64,000 nt of DNA from Kocuria rhizophila DC2201 (GTDB lineage Bacteria; Actinomycetota; Actinomycetes; Actinomycetales; Micrococcaceae). Under the pieces are notes generated by a model. That model made no database searches and had not been told where the DNA came from. It saw only the letters and a list, made by a program, of their open reading frames with translations. The number at the start of each line of letters is the position of its first letter. Within the stretch, counting starts at the first letter, position 1. This document shows, in pieces, positions 1 to 8,255 of the stretch. Where the stretch lies: the NCBI RefSeq assembly GCF_000010285.1, contig NC_010617.1, forward strand, positions 124,001 to 188,000, written 5' to 3'. The translations under genes and the position numbers were made by a program.

Positions 1-96
1 GCCGCCCTTGAGCATGTCTGCGAGACCGCGCTTCACGAGGCGCGAGCCGGTCACGGGGGTGGCGTTCTGGGCGGAGGTCTGGGAAGTCTCAGTCAT
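1..96 (-). CDS. pdxS: PdxS N-terminus, pyridoxal 5'-phosphate synthase lyase subunit (partial)
   Basis: Only the first 32 codons are inside the window; the gene runs off the left edge. The visible peptide begins MTETSQTSAQ and reaches RLVKRGLADMLKGG, which matches the conserved N-terminal segment of PdxS (typically RVKRGMAEMLKGG). PdxS forms PLP from ribose 5-phosphate, glyceraldehyde 3-phosphate and ammonia supplied by PdxT. I chose the ATG at 96; an in-frame ATG at 105 (MDPM...) is possible, and neither has a strong ribosome binding site. It is divergent from a gene pair whose second member is a MocR/PdxR-type regulator, the usual partner of pdxST. Identification is good although short. Confidence 0.8.
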   Translation of the reverse strand, partial: MTETSQTSAQNATPVTGSRLVKRGLADMLKGG

Positions 97-117
97 GGGG
101 TCCATGCTGACGCGCGG

Positions 118-202
118 AAGTGGTCCAGTGCCAGGGCCATAATTGAGGGAAATGGCTGGTCCAGATGCCGTGGGGCGGTGGTGGTGCGATAACGAGGGAA
201 AT
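118..202. promoter_or_regulatory. Putative PdxR (MocR) binding region: two interleaved pairs of direct repeats
   Basis: The pdxS/ATPase intergenic region carries TGGTCCAG twice in the same orientation (121-128 and 157-164); the first lies in AAGTGGTCCA, close to the AAAGTGGWCTA-type box reported for PdxR of Corynebacterium glutamicum. A second direct repeat, GAGGGAAAT, occurs at 145-153 and 194-202. MocR regulators commonly bind direct repeats in such divergent regions. The binding assignment is inference. Confidence 0.5.
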
Positions 203-235
203 AGTGGCGGGTATATGAAATTTGCTATATCCGCA

Positions 236-241
236 TAGAAT
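236..241 (+). promoter_or_regulatory. -10 element TAGAAT of an apparently leaderless ATPase gene
   Basis: TAGAAT ends seven bases before the ATG at 249, so transcription would start at or next to the start codon. It sits in an unusually AT-rich patch (about 211-245) for this genome. No good -35 hexamer is visible. Confidence 0.5.
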
Positions 242-248
242 TTCCTGC

Positions 249-1421
249 ATGGACCTCGCTGCCAATCCCTACAGCCCCGGCTCGGGCCTGCGCCCGAAAG
301 TCCTCAGCGGCCGCGCGGCGGACGTCGAGGCCTTCGACCTCATGATCGCCCGTACCAAGCTGCGCCGCCCCAACCGGGGAATGGTCCTCACCGGGCTGCG
401 CGGTGTGGGCAAGACCGTGCTCCTGAACGTTCTCCGGGCCCAGGCAGACCACCACGGCTGGCTCACGGTCCAGTTGGAGGGTCGTCCGGAGGGGCGGGGC
501 CGGGAGGGAGTCCGGGACAGGCTCGCCCGTGAGCTCATCGTCGCCGCCCGGCGGCACCACGGGCGTCACCCGGGACCCCGCTTCGCGGAAGCCCTGTCCA
601 CCATCCAGTCCTTCAGCGTCTCGGTGGGCCCCGGTGGGGTGTCCGCAGGGGTGGATCTGACGGGCGGGCGGGCCGGTTCCGGGCGTCTGGACGTGGACCT
701 GGAAGAACTCGTGGCGGACCTCAGCGAACCCCTCGCGGCTGAGCACAGTGCCTTCGGCCTGTTCGTCGACGAGATGCAGGACCTGGATCCGGATCTGATG
801 AGTGCCATCATCACGGTGCAGCACATCGCCGGGCAGCGGGACTGGCCGTTCTACCTCATCTGCGCGGGACTGCCCACCTTGCCCGCGACCCTCAGTGCCG
901 CACGCAGCTGCGCAGAGCGCCTCTTCGACTACCGGAGCATCGGACCGCTGAACCGAGAGGCGGCGGGTCATGCCCTCTCCAGGCCCGCGAAGGAGGTCGG
1001 TGCAGCATTCGAGCCCGATGCGCTCGATGCGCTCGTCTCCGCCACGGGCGGCTATCCCTACTTCATCCAGGAGTTCGGCCAGGCCGTGTGGGAGGTCGCC
1101 CCGTCCACCCCTTTCACCGCTGAGGATGCGGAGCTGGCCATCCAGCGGGGATGGGCGCAGCTGGACGCCGGGTTCTTCCCCGCACGGTGGGGGCGGGCCA
1201 CTGGCAGGGAGCGTCAGTACATGAGCGCCATGGCACAGGATGGCGACGGGCCGTCGAGAACCGGTGAGTTGGCGGCACGCCTCGGTGTCACCACGAGCAC
1301 GCTCGGTCCCACCCGCGCGCAGCTGCTCCACAAGGGCATGATCTACGCCCCTGAGCACGGGAAGGTGACCTTCACGGTGCCTGGTATGGCCGGATACATC
1401 GCTCGGCAGTTCGGGGCATGA
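249..1421 (+). CDS. AAA-family ATP-binding protein with C-terminal winged-helix-like region
   Basis: A 390-residue P-loop ATPase of the AAA_16/ORC-like group. It shows Walker A GLRGVGKT (about residue 49) and Walker B LFVDEMQDL (about residue 175). A C-terminal helical region (ELAARLGVTTSTLGPTRAQLL) looks like a winged helix used in DNA binding. No transmembrane segment is seen. The ATG at 249 is preferred because a -10 box lies just upstream and homology-like sequence begins MDLAANPYSPG; a TTG at 222 is less likely. Its stop codon overlaps the start of the MocR regulator by four bases (ATGA), so the two are translationally coupled. Function is unknown; position between pdxS and a PdxR-like regulator suggests co-regulation with vitamin B6 synthesis, which is inference. 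Confidence 0.8.
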   Translation: MDLAANPYSPGSGLRPKVLSGRAADVEAFDLMIARTKLRRPNRGMVLTGLRGVGKTVLLNVLRAQADHHGWLTVQLEGRPEGRGREGVRDRLARELIVAARRHHGRHPGPRFAEALSTIQSFSVSVGPGGVSAGVDLTGGRAGSGRLDVDLEELVADLSEPLAAEHSAFGLFVDEMQDLDPDLMSAIITVQHIAGQRDWPFYLICAGLPTLPATLSAARSCAERLFDYRSIGPLNREAAGHALSRPAKEVGAAFEPDALDALVSATGGYPYFIQEFGQAVWEVAPSTPFTAEDAELAIQRGWAQLDAGFFPARWGRATGRERQYMSAMAQDGDGPSRTGELAARLGVTTSTLGPTRAQLLHKGMIYAPEHGKVTFTVPGMAGYIARQFGA

Positions 1422-3175
1422 GGCACCCCCGGGACATCGACCTGCCCCTCGCCGTGGACCGCACCTCCGGGGTGCCCCTGGGTGAGCAGCTGGTGCGTCA
1501 GGTCCGTGACCTCGTGGCGCGCGGCGTGCTCCGCCCGGGGGATCCGCTGCCCTCCTCCCGGGCGCTCGCGGCCCGCCTGGGCACCTCCCGCGGCACCGTG
1601 ACCGCGGCGTGGGACGTCCTCACGGGGGAGGGCTACCTCGTGGCGGACCGCGGCGCCACGCGGATCACGCCGTCCCTGCACCTGGACCGGGAGCTCGCAC
1701 CGGCCACGACGACGCCCCCGGTTCGCGCGACGCGGTCCGCGCGCCCGGGCGCCGAGCGGCATCCCGGTTCTGCCGCCACGCCACCAGGGGTCCCGCGCCC
1801 GAGCGTGAGCCCCACGGATCGGGTCCTCGACCTGCGCCCGGGCACGGGCTCCGTCACCGCCCTGGACACCCCCGCGTGGCGCGGCGCGTGGCGGGACGCC
1901 GCGGGCGCGACCGCTCGGGGGGAGACGCCGGGAGCGTCCCTCCAGGAGCACCTCTCGGCGTACCTGCGCCTCAGCCGCGGCATCGTGCGCGCCCCGGAGG
2001 ACGTACTGGTCACGGCCGGGGTCCGGGACGGGCTGCAGCTGGTGCTGCGCGTGCTCGGTCTCGCGCGGCGTCGCACCCTGCGGGTGGCCGTGGAGAACCC
2101 CGGCTACCCCGCGCTGCGCCGGGTGGTGGAGGCCACCGGGCACACCGCCCTGACCGTGGCCGTGGACCACCACGGTCTGGACCCCGCCGCCCTGCCCACC
2201 GGACGCTGGGGTGGTGTGAGCCGCTGGGACGTGAGCGCACCCCCGGACGTCCTGGTGCTCACCCCGGGTCACCAGTACCCGTTGGGCGGCACCATGCCGG
2301 TGAGCCGCCGCGCCGAGCTGTTGTCCTGGGCGCGCGAGCACGGCGCGGTGGTCATCGAGGACGACTACGACTCCGAGCTGCGCCACACCGGCCAGCCCCT
2401 GCCCGCCCTCGGGGCCCTGGACACCGCGCGGGACACCGTGGTCACGCTCGGCAGCTTCGCCAAGGTGCTCGGCAGCTCTGTGGGGGTGGGTCACCTGGTG
2501 GCTCCGGACCCGCTGCTGCCGGAGCTGATCCGCGCGCGGGAGGACCTGGGCTCGCCCGTGTCCCGCGTGGCGCAGGACGCGATCGCCCGGTTCATGGACA
2601 CCGGCGAGTTCCAGCGCCACACCGCGCGCATGCGCCGCTCCTTCCGACGACGCCGCTCGCTCGTCTCGGACGCGCTCGCGGACCTCCCCGGGGTGCTCGT
2701 GGTGCCCATGGCCGGCGGCGCCCACGCGGTGGTCGAGGTGCCGGACGAGGACGCCGCGGTGGCCCGGGCCCGTGAACGGGGTGTGCTGGTGAGCGGTCTC
2801 GGGGACTACTGGGCCGCGGGCGCAGGGTATCCGGCGCGGGGGCGTGGCGAGGCCCGGACGTGGACGGCCGTGCTCTCGGGGACCGACGAGGCAGGGACGG
2901 GCGGGACCGGAGCAGCAGCCCGGGAGTGCACCGCGGTGCGCTCCGGGACGGATCGGGCAGGAGCGGGCCGGGCCGCACCGCACGCGGGAGGTGCAGGTGC
3001 GACGCGCGGGGAGCCGGGCGGAGCGGCGTCGTCGTCCGGGGGCGGGCTGGTGCTGGGGCTGACCGCACGGGACGAGGATCTCGCGCGAGGCGCGGGTGTG
3101 CTGCGGGAGGTGCTGGGCGGCGCTGCGGCCGGCGGCGCTCCGGATGCCGGGGAACCCACCAGGGGCGCTCGCTAG
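1418..3175 (+). CDS. MocR/PdxR-family regulator (GntR wHTH fused to aminotransferase-like domain)
   Basis: Residues about 8-80 form a GntR winged helix (PLPSSRALAARLGTSRGTV). The rest is a class I aminotransferase fold with VIEDDYDSEL and the PLP-lysine motif GSFAKVLGSSVG near residue 348. Such proteins sense PLP; PdxR members activate pdxST, and pdxS lies divergently upstream, so PdxR is the best guess. The C-terminal part carries a low-complexity Gly/Ala/Thr/Arg insertion of roughly 75 residues (about 470-545) before the final LVLGLTARDEDLARG strand. The insertion contains the nonamer GGCGTCGTC at 3025-3033. The start overlaps the preceding ATPase gene by four bases. Length is 585 residues, against roughly 450-500 for the family, because of the insertion. 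Confidence 0.85.
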   Translation: MRHPRDIDLPLAVDRTSGVPLGEQLVRQVRDLVARGVLRPGDPLPSSRALAARLGTSRGTVTAAWDVLTGEGYLVADRGATRITPSLHLDRELAPATTTPPVRATRSARPGAERHPGSAATPPGVPRPSVSPTDRVLDLRPGTGSVTALDTPAWRGAWRDAAGATARGETPGASLQEHLSAYLRLSRGIVRAPEDVLVTAGVRDGLQLVLRVLGLARRRTLRVAVENPGYPALRRVVEATGHTALTVAVDHHGLDPAALPTGRWGGVSRWDVSAPPDVLVLTPGHQYPLGGTMPVSRRAELLSWAREHGAVVIEDDYDSELRHTGQPLPALGALDTARDTVVTLGSFAKVLGSSVGVGHLVAPDPLLPELIRAREDLGSPVSRVAQDAIARFMDTGEFQRHTARMRRSFRRRRSLVSDALADLPGVLVVPMAGGAHAVVEVPDEDAAVARARERGVLVSGLGDYWAAGAGYPARGRGEARTWTAVLSGTDEAGTGGTGAAARECTAVRSGTDRAGAGRAAPHAGGAGATRGEPGGAASSSGGGLVLGLTARDEDLARGAGVLREVLGGAAAGGAPDAGEPTRGAR

Positions 3176-3214
3176 ACTGACCGAAACACCCTCGGAGAAT
3201 TCAGGAGTTTCCGC

Positions 3215-3856
3215 GTGCCCCCACAGATTTCCGCACCGCACGGCGGCCAAGACCGCGGCGCTGCCCGGGGAACCGATGTGCGCCACGACCTCTGGGCGCC
3301 CACGCTGGTGCGCGCGGCGGTGGCCCTCGTGTTCGCGGCGGTGACCGTGTTCTGGCAGGAGCCGTCGCTCGAGGCTGGGCGCTGGGTCATGGCGTTCTTC
3401 CTGGTGGGGACCGGGGCGTCCGCGATCTTCCTGCAGGTGCGCCTGAACCGCCGCGAGGACGTGGACCTCGGTGCCAGCCGGTCCATCCCGCAGTCCTACG
3501 GCGTGCTGTACGTCCTGGGCGGTGTGCTCACCGCGGTGGTGGCCCAGAGCAACTGGCTGTTCGTGCTGCTCTCATCGGTGATCCTGGTGCTGTGCGGGAT
3601 CACGGAACTCGTACTCGGCATGCGCTTCCGCGGGCAGTTCCCGCTGGGGCGGGACTGGACCCTGTGCGGGGCCATCACCGTGTTCGCGGCCATGGGCATG
3701 GTGCTCGTGGAGACCCTCGGCGCCAAGGCCGAGCTCGGGGTGGTGGGCGGTGCCGCCATCCTGATCGGCGTGACCCAGCTGATCGCCGCGCTGAGCCTGC
3801 GCCACGACGCGCGGGTGGCGGACGGCCCCGCCTCGGGCCCGGCCCGCGAGGCCTGA
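3215..3856 (+). CDS. Multi-pass membrane protein, unknown function (HdeD-like topology)
   Basis: A 213-residue protein with about six hydrophobic segments (for example VRAAVALVFAAVTVFW, VLYVLGGVLTAVVA, WTLCGAITVFAAMGMVLVE, GAAILIGVTQLIAALSL) after a polar N-terminus. Pairs of short helices resemble HdeD/DUF308 proteins, but I cannot assign the family firmly. It starts with GTG at 3215, preceded by AGGAG eight to twelve bases upstream. A TAGACT hexamer at 3173-3178, overlapping the stop of the MocR gene, may be its -10 element; the next gene has the same TAGACTGACC sequence upstream. Confidence 0.7.
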   Translation: MPPQISAPHGGQDRGAARGTDVRHDLWAPTLVRAAVALVFAAVTVFWQEPSLEAGRWVMAFFLVGTGASAIFLQVRLNRREDVDLGASRSIPQSYGVLYVLGGVLTAVVAQSNWLFVLLSSVILVLCGITELVLGMRFRGQFPLGRDWTLCGAITVFAAMGMVLVETLGAKAELGVVGGAAILIGVTQLIAALSLRHDARVADGPASGPAREA

Positions 3857-3935
3857 CGGCGTAGACTGACCCCTTGAACCGACGGGCGGGAAGCCGCCCC
3901 CGACGCACATCCCCAGCACTGCCAGGAGGAATCAC

Positions 3936-4361
3936 GTGGCCCAGCGCACTGAGCACAACGGCCGGCGCAAGACCGACATCAAGGGGCCCCTGGTCATCTC
4001 GGCGGTGCTCGCGGTCGTGGCGTTCGTGATCGTGTCCGTGGTGGCCGCCGGCGGTTCGGACAACGCCGCGCGCGTGGGCCTCGGGCTGATTGCCGCGGGC
4101 ATCACGTTCATCGCCTCCGTGGTGGTGTGCGCCACCCTCATGCTGATCGAGAAGCCCAACGCCGAGGAGCTCGGCCAGGGCACCGGCGTGAACCGTTCCT
4201 CCGCCAAGCTCTTCGCGGAGAACAAGGCCCGCCGCGAGGCCGAGCGCGCCCGCCGCGCCGAACAGGGCGGCACCGCGTCCACGGCCTCGGACGAGCCCGA
4301 GTTCGGCCAGCGCGTCCACCCGGACACCCAGGGTGAGGAGCCGGGCTCGAGCGCCCGCTGA
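3936..4361 (+). CDS. Small membrane protein, unknown function, two transmembrane segments
   Basis: A 141-residue protein with two transmembrane helices (LVISAVLAVVAFVIVSVVAA and an AAGITFIASVVVCATLMLI segment) and a charged cytoplasmic-type tail rich in Arg, Glu and Ala. It has a strong ribosome binding site (CAGGAGGAA) upstream of the GTG at 3936. The leader includes TAGACTGACC, shared with the promoter region of the gene before it, suggesting similar promoters. A strong terminator follows. I do not recognise a family with certainty. Confidence 0.75.
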   Translation: MAQRTEHNGRRKTDIKGPLVISAVLAVVAFVIVSVVAAGGSDNAARVGLGLIAAGITFIASVVVCATLMLIEKPNAEELGQGTGVNRSSAKLFAENKARREAERARRAEQGGTASTASDEPEFGQRVHPDTQGEEPGSSAR

Positions 4362-4380
4362 TCCGTTCACCGATCTCTTG

Positions 4381-4423
4381 ACGGCTCCGCCCCGGTGACT
4401 TCTGGTCCCCGGGGCGGAGCCGT
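4381..4423. terminator. Strong intrinsic-type terminator hairpin
   Basis: Perfect 15-bp inverted repeat (ACGGCTCCGCCCCGG at 4381-4395 and its complement at 4409-4423) with a 13-base loop followed by TTT. It closes the plus-strand membrane protein genes and could also stop transcripts of copA from the other side. Confidence 0.85.
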
Positions 4424-4462
4424 TTGTGGCACACCGCCCCGGAACCGCGGGAGCCCCGCATG

Positions 4463-4500
4463 GCGCAGCCCCACGGGGCACGTACTCCGTGGGGCTGCGC
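4463..4500. terminator. Second hairpin between convergent genes
   Basis: Perfect 14-bp arms (GCGCAGCCCCACGG at 4463-4476; complement at 4487-4500) around a 10-base loop. No T-run follows on either strand, so termination strength is uncertain; it lies downstream of copA. Confidence 0.6.
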
Positions 4501-4582
4501 AGTGTCTCCGCCCATTCGGGCGGGGTCGTTCGCGGGGTGGGGCACGGCGGCGTCGTGCCGGACACCGACGCCGCCCGCGCCC

Positions 4583-7189
4583 TCAGCGGGCGAAGCCCCG
4601 CAGCCGCAGGGAGTTCAGCACCACGAACACCGAGCTGAACGCCATGGCGGCACCGGCGACCATGGGGTTGAGCAGCCCCAGGGCGGCCACCGGGATGGCC
4701 ACGGTGTTGTACGCGAACGCCCAGAACAGGTTGGACTTGATGGTGGACAGCGTCCTGCGGGACAGCCGGATGGCCAGCGGAACGGCGGTGAGCTCGCTGC
4801 GCACCACGGTGATGTCCGCGGCCTGCATGGCGGCGTCCGTGCCGGAGCCCATGGCGATCCCGAGGTCGGAGGTGGTCAGGGCCGGGGCGTCGTTGACGCC
4901 GTCGCCCACCATGGCCACCACGTGGCCCTCGGAGCGCAGCTTCTCGATGGCCTGGACCTTGCCGTCCGGGGTGACGTCCGCGATCACGTCCGCGGGGTCG
5001 ATGCCCACCTGCTCGGCCACGGAGCGCGCGACCGCGGCGTTGTCGCCGGTCAGCAGAATGGGGCGCAGTCCCAGGTCCTTGAGCTCGGCGATCGCCGCCG
5101 GGGCCTCGTCCTTCACGGTGTCCCGCAGGTCGATGAACCCGGCCAGCCGCCCGTCCACCGCCACGAGGATGGTGGTGGTGCCGCCCGCGCGGGCCAGCTC
5201 CAGGGCGTCGGACTCCTCGGTGTTCAGGCGCACGCCGTTCTCGTGCAGCCAGGACTGCCGGCCCACCACCACGAAACGGGCGTTCATGCCGTCCGGGACG
5301 TAGCCCCGCACGCCCCCGCCCGGTGCGGACTCGAAACGGGTCACCTGGTAGCGGTGGGGAGTGGCGGCCACGATGGCGTGGGCGATCGGGTGCTCCGAGT
5401 AGCGCTCCACGGCCGCGGCCAGGTCCAGCACCTGGTCCTTGGACCACGCGTTCAGGGGGGTCACCGCGCTCACGGCCATCTCACCGTGGGTCACGGTGCC
5501 GGTCTTGTCCATCACCACGGAGTCCACGGAGCGGGTGTCCTCCAGGACCTCCGCGGACGTGATGAGGATGCCCAGCTGGGCGCCGCGCCCGGTTCCGGTG
5601 AGCATGGCCGTGGGAGTCGCAAGGCCCAGGGCGCACGGGCACGCGATGACCAGCACGGACACCGCCGCCACGAACGCGCGGTTGGGGTCCCCGGTCACCA
5701 GCAACCAGATCACGAGCGTCAGCAGGGCGATGCCCATGACCACGGGCACGAACACGGAGGAGATCCGGTCCGCGAGCCGCGCCACGGGGGCCTTTGTGGC
5801 CTGGGCGCGCGCGACCGTGCGGCTCATGGAAGCCAGCACGGTGTCCGAGCCCACGTGGGTGGCGCGGGCCAGCAGCCGACCCGTGGTGTTCACGGTGGCT
5901 CCGGTCAGCTCGTCCCCGGGCCCCACCTCCAAGGGCATGGACTCACCGGTGAGCATGGAGGCGTCCACGGCGGACTCGCCCTCCAGCACCACGGCGTCCG
6001 TGGCGATCTTCTCGCCCGGGTGCACCGCGAAGGTGTCTCCCACCCGCAGCTCGGACACGGGCACTGTGCGTTCGGTGCCGTCCTCGGCCACCACGGTGGC
6101 CTGCTGCGCGCCGAGGTCCAGCAGGGCCTTCAGGGCCTCACCGGAGCGGGACTTGGCGCGGGCCTCGAGCCAGCGCCCCAGCAGCAGGAACGTGGTCACC
6201 AGGGCGGCGGACTCGAAGTACAGCTGGTGCCCGGACATGTCCATGGCCGCGCCCGGGTGGGCGTGGGCGGTCATGCCCGGATCGGCCACCAGGTGCCACA
6301 GCGAGAACAGGTACGCGGCGGCCACGCCCAGGGACACGAGCGTGTCCATGGTGGTGGACAGGTGCCGGGCGTTCACGGCGGTGGCCCGGTGGAACGGCCA
6401 CGCCGCCCACGTGACCACGGGCAGCGCGAGCAGCGCCGCCATCCAGCCCCAGTGCGGGAACTGGGCTCCCGGGACCATGGACATCACGAACACGGGCACG
6501 GAGAAGGCCGCCGCGACCCAGAAGCGCCTCTTGAGGTCGTTCATCCGGCGCTGCGCCGGGGTGGTCTCGAGCGCCGGATCGCGGTGCTCGTTCCCGGCCG
6601 GGCCCTGCTCGAGGTCCTCCGGCTGTCCCGCGGTGCGTTCCGGGGCATCGGGGGGCACGGCACCCACGGAAGTTGCGTCAGGGGAGGCGGGCGACGACGT
6701 CGTGCCCGCCGTTGCGTCCGGTGCGTCCGCCTGGTCGGGGGTTGCGTGGGAGACGGGGTTCCCGCCCTGGCGGGGAGTGCCGGTGGGCTCGGGCTCCGTG
6801 CCACGAGGGGATGTCCCGGACGGCGCCGGGGACGCGCCCGGGGCGGGGTTCGCGGTGGCCCCCCGGGCGGCGGCGGGCCCGCCGGTGCCGCCCCGCACCT
6901 GGGATGCCGGCGCGCTCTGCTGGGCGCCGCCCGTGATGCGGGCCTCGTACCCGGCGCGGTGGACGGTGTCCACGATCTGCTCGTCGGAGACGTCCTGCGG
7001 GACCTTCACGGTCGCGGACTCCAGGGCCAGGTTCACCGCCGGGTCAACGCCGTCGATCTTGCGCAGCTTGCGCTCGATCCGGCCCACGCACGAGGCGCAC
7101 GTCATGCCCGAGATCTCCAGCTCCAGCTCCCGCAGGGGTCCGTGGACCTCGCTGTCGAGGGTGTCGGTGGATGTGGTGGGGTCACTCAA
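4583..7189 (-). CDS. copA: Copper-exporting P1B-type ATPase CopA
   Basis: An 868-residue heavy-metal P-type ATPase. One N-terminal HMA domain carries GMTCASC (about residue 28). The membrane core has the CPC motif (VIACPCALGLATP, about residue 516), the phosphorylation site DKTGTVT (about 563), an HP motif (EHPIA) and GDGVNDAPAL (about 764). CPC plus GMTCxxC specify Cu(I) export from the cytosol. Between the HMA domain and the first helix lies an unusual low-complexity linker of about 120 residues rich in Pro, Gly, Ala, Thr and Ser. The start is TTG at 7189, overlapping the copZ stop by eight bases, so the genes are coupled. Regulation is expected from CsoR encoded upstream. Confidence 0.95.
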   Translation of the reverse strand: MSDPTTSTDTLDSEVHGPLRELELEISGMTCASCVGRIERKLRKIDGVDPAVNLALESATVKVPQDVSDEQIVDTVHRAGYEARITGGAQQSAPASQVRGGTGGPAAARGATANPAPGASPAPSGTSPRGTEPEPTGTPRQGGNPVSHATPDQADAPDATAGTTSSPASPDATSVGAVPPDAPERTAGQPEDLEQGPAGNEHRDPALETTPAQRRMNDLKRRFWVAAAFSVPVFVMSMVPGAQFPHWGWMAALLALPVVTWAAWPFHRATAVNARHLSTTMDTLVSLGVAAAYLFSLWHLVADPGMTAHAHPGAAMDMSGHQLYFESAALVTTFLLLGRWLEARAKSRSGEALKALLDLGAQQATVVAEDGTERTVPVSELRVGDTFAVHPGEKIATDAVVLEGESAVDASMLTGESMPLEVGPGDELTGATVNTTGRLLARATHVGSDTVLASMSRTVARAQATKAPVARLADRISSVFVPVVMGIALLTLVIWLLVTGDPNRAFVAAVSVLVIACPCALGLATPTAMLTGTGRGAQLGILITSAEVLEDTRSVDSVVMDKTGTVTHGEMAVSAVTPLNAWSKDQVLDLAAAVERYSEHPIAHAIVAATPHRYQVTRFESAPGGGVRGYVPDGMNARFVVVGRQSWLHENGVRLNTEESDALELARAGGTTTILVAVDGRLAGFIDLRDTVKDEAPAAIAELKDLGLRPILLTGDNAAVARSVAEQVGIDPADVIADVTPDGKVQAIEKLRSEGHVVAMVGDGVNDAPALTTSDLGIAMGSGTDAAMQAADITVVRSELTAVPLAIRLSRRTLSTIKSNLFWAFAYNTVAIPVAALGLLNPMVAGAAMAFSSVFVVLNSLRLRGFAR

Positions 7190-7391
7190 CGGTGTACCCC
7201 GCTTCCGTCACGGCCGCGGAGATCTCCTCCGGGCTCAGCTCGCGCTCGCTCGTGATGCTCACCGGGGACGTGCCGCCCGCGTGGAGGTCCACGTCCACGG
7301 ACGTCACGCCGGGGATCTCGGAAAGCTCCTCCGTCACGGAGGAGACGCAGTGGCCGCAGGTCATGCCGGAGACGTTGACGGTGGTGTTCAT
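7182..7391 (-). CDS. copZ: Copper chaperone CopZ-like HMA protein
   Basis: A 69-residue heavy-metal-associated domain: MNTTVNVSGMTCGHCVSSV at the N-terminus provides the two metal-binding cysteines of GMTCxxC. It would carry Cu(I) in the cytoplasm to CsoR and CopA. AAGGAG lies upstream of the ATG at 7391. It is the middle gene of csoR-copZ-copA, and its end overlaps the copA start. Confidence 0.93.
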   Translation of the reverse strand: MNTTVNVSGMTCGHCVSSVTEELSEIPGVTSVDVDLHAGGTSPVSITSERELSPEEISAAVTEAGYTVE

Positions 7392-7447
7392 GGATTTCTC
7401 CTTCGAGTCGGTGGGCCCGGGGGCCCGGAAGTCTGAGGGGGCGTGCG

Positions 7448-7765
7448 TCAGCTCTTGACCAGGCGCGCGATCGCGGCGTTGGCCTCCGCGAGCTTCTCGT
7501 CCATCTCCGAGGTGTCCCCGGTGTCGTGGGCGTGCTCCACGGCGTGCTTGACGCAGTGGCCCAGGTGCTCCTCCATGAGCCCCAGGCTCACGGACTTCAG
7601 GGCGGACTGGATCGCGGAGATCTGGGTGAGGACGTCGATGCAGTAGGTGTCCTCGTCGATCATCCGCTGGATCCCGCGCACTTGGCCCTCGATGCGCTTG
7701 AGGCGCCGGGCGTAGGAGGCCTTGTCCTGGGTGTAGCCGTGGGTGGGCGTGTCCTGGCTGCTCAT
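7448..7765 (-). CDS. csoR: Copper-sensing repressor CsoR
   Basis: A 105-residue all-helical CsoR/RcnR-family protein. The Cu(I) ligand pattern Cys-His-Cys is visible: YCIDVL, then EEHLGHCVKHAV. The N-terminal RRLKRIEGQVRGIQRMI is diagnostic of the family. Apo-CsoR represses and Cu(I) releases it. I use the ATG at 7765; a GTG at 7774 is in frame. The upstream palindrome at 7778-7794 is the expected operator, so the csoR-copZ-copA operon is autoregulated. About 56 bp separate csoR from copZ. Confidence 0.93.
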   Translation of the reverse strand: MSSQDTPTHGYTQDKASYARRLKRIEGQVRGIQRMIDEDTYCIDVLTQISAIQSALKSVSLGLMEEHLGHCVKHAVEHAHDTGDTSEMDEKLAEANAAIARLVKS

Positions 7766-7777
7766 GGCCTCCACGGT

Positions 7778-7794
7778 ATACCCCTTGGGGGTAT
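7778..7794. promoter_or_regulatory. CsoR operator
   Basis: ATACCCC and GGGGTAT are perfect 7-bp arms around TTG, matching the G-tract palindromes bound by CsoR. It sits 13 bases upstream of the csoR ATG and just before the divergent gene at 7804, so it may control both. Confidence 0.85.
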
Positions 7795-7803
7795 CTGTTC
7801 AAG

Positions 7804-8181
7804 GTGGGGCCAGTCACGTGGGATGTCGGGGCGATCCTGGGCGGGTTCATGACGGGCATCGTCAGCAGCTTCATGCCCGCCGGCACCAAGCTGCGCGTCG
7901 CCCTGTGGTTCCTCATGCCGGTCGTGGTGGCCACGGGCATGGTGGTCTACGGCTGGCTGTACTCGCCCCAGGGCGTGGCGGCCATCCGGGACGCCATCTA
8001 CTTCCAGGACGTGTCCCTCGCGGCCCCGGTGTGGATCATGATCGCGTGGATCGCGGGCGGGATCGCCCTGGCCGTCTTCGGCACCCTGCGCCAGAAGCGC
8101 CGCCACCTGTTCGCGGTGCTGAGCGAACGGGAAGAGGCCAGCACCGCGGCGGCCGCGGCCGCGGCGGCGGCGTCGGTCTAG
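7804..8181 (+). CDS. Small membrane protein divergent from csoR
   Basis: A 125-residue protein with three hydrophobic segments (ILGGFMTGIVSSFM, ALWFLMPVVVATGMVVYGWLY, VWIMIAWIAGGIALAVFG) and an alanine-rich C-terminus encoded by a GCG/GCC run. The GTG start at 7804 is the furthest plausible one and lacks a clear ribosome binding site, so the N-terminus is uncertain; an ATG at 7849 would truncate the first helix. Because the csoR operator lies directly upstream, copper regulation is possible, but the sequence has no obvious metal ligands. Family not recognised. Confidence 0.6.
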   Translation: MGPVTWDVGAILGGFMTGIVSSFMPAGTKLRVALWFLMPVVVATGMVVYGWLYSPQGVAAIRDAIYFQDVSLAAPVWIMIAWIAGGIALAVFGTLRQKRRHLFAVLSEREEASTAAAAAAAAASV

Positions 8182-8186
8182 AGGTC

Positions 8187-8222
8187 GGCTGGTGGGGCGG
8201 GGGTGACTGCTGCCCGCCAGCC
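8187..8222. terminator. Hairpin between convergent genes
   Basis: GGCTGGTGGG (from 8187) can pair with CCCGCCAGCC (ending 8222), ten pairs including one wobble. It lies between the membrane protein genes ending at 8181 and 8256. No T-run. Confidence 0.4.
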
Positions 8223-8255
8223 GTTGCCAGTTTCGCGGCCTGAGGGCGCCTCAGC

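Noticed and set aside
4424-7255. Long open frame on the plus strand opposite copA
   Set aside because: Shadow of a clear P-type ATPase; the translation is His/Gly/Arg-rich and featureless.
8140-8181. GCG/GCC run at the end of the csoR-divergent membrane gene as a microsatellite
   Set aside because: Encodes an alanine tail with mixed GCG and GCC codons; it is short and ordinary for this GC content.
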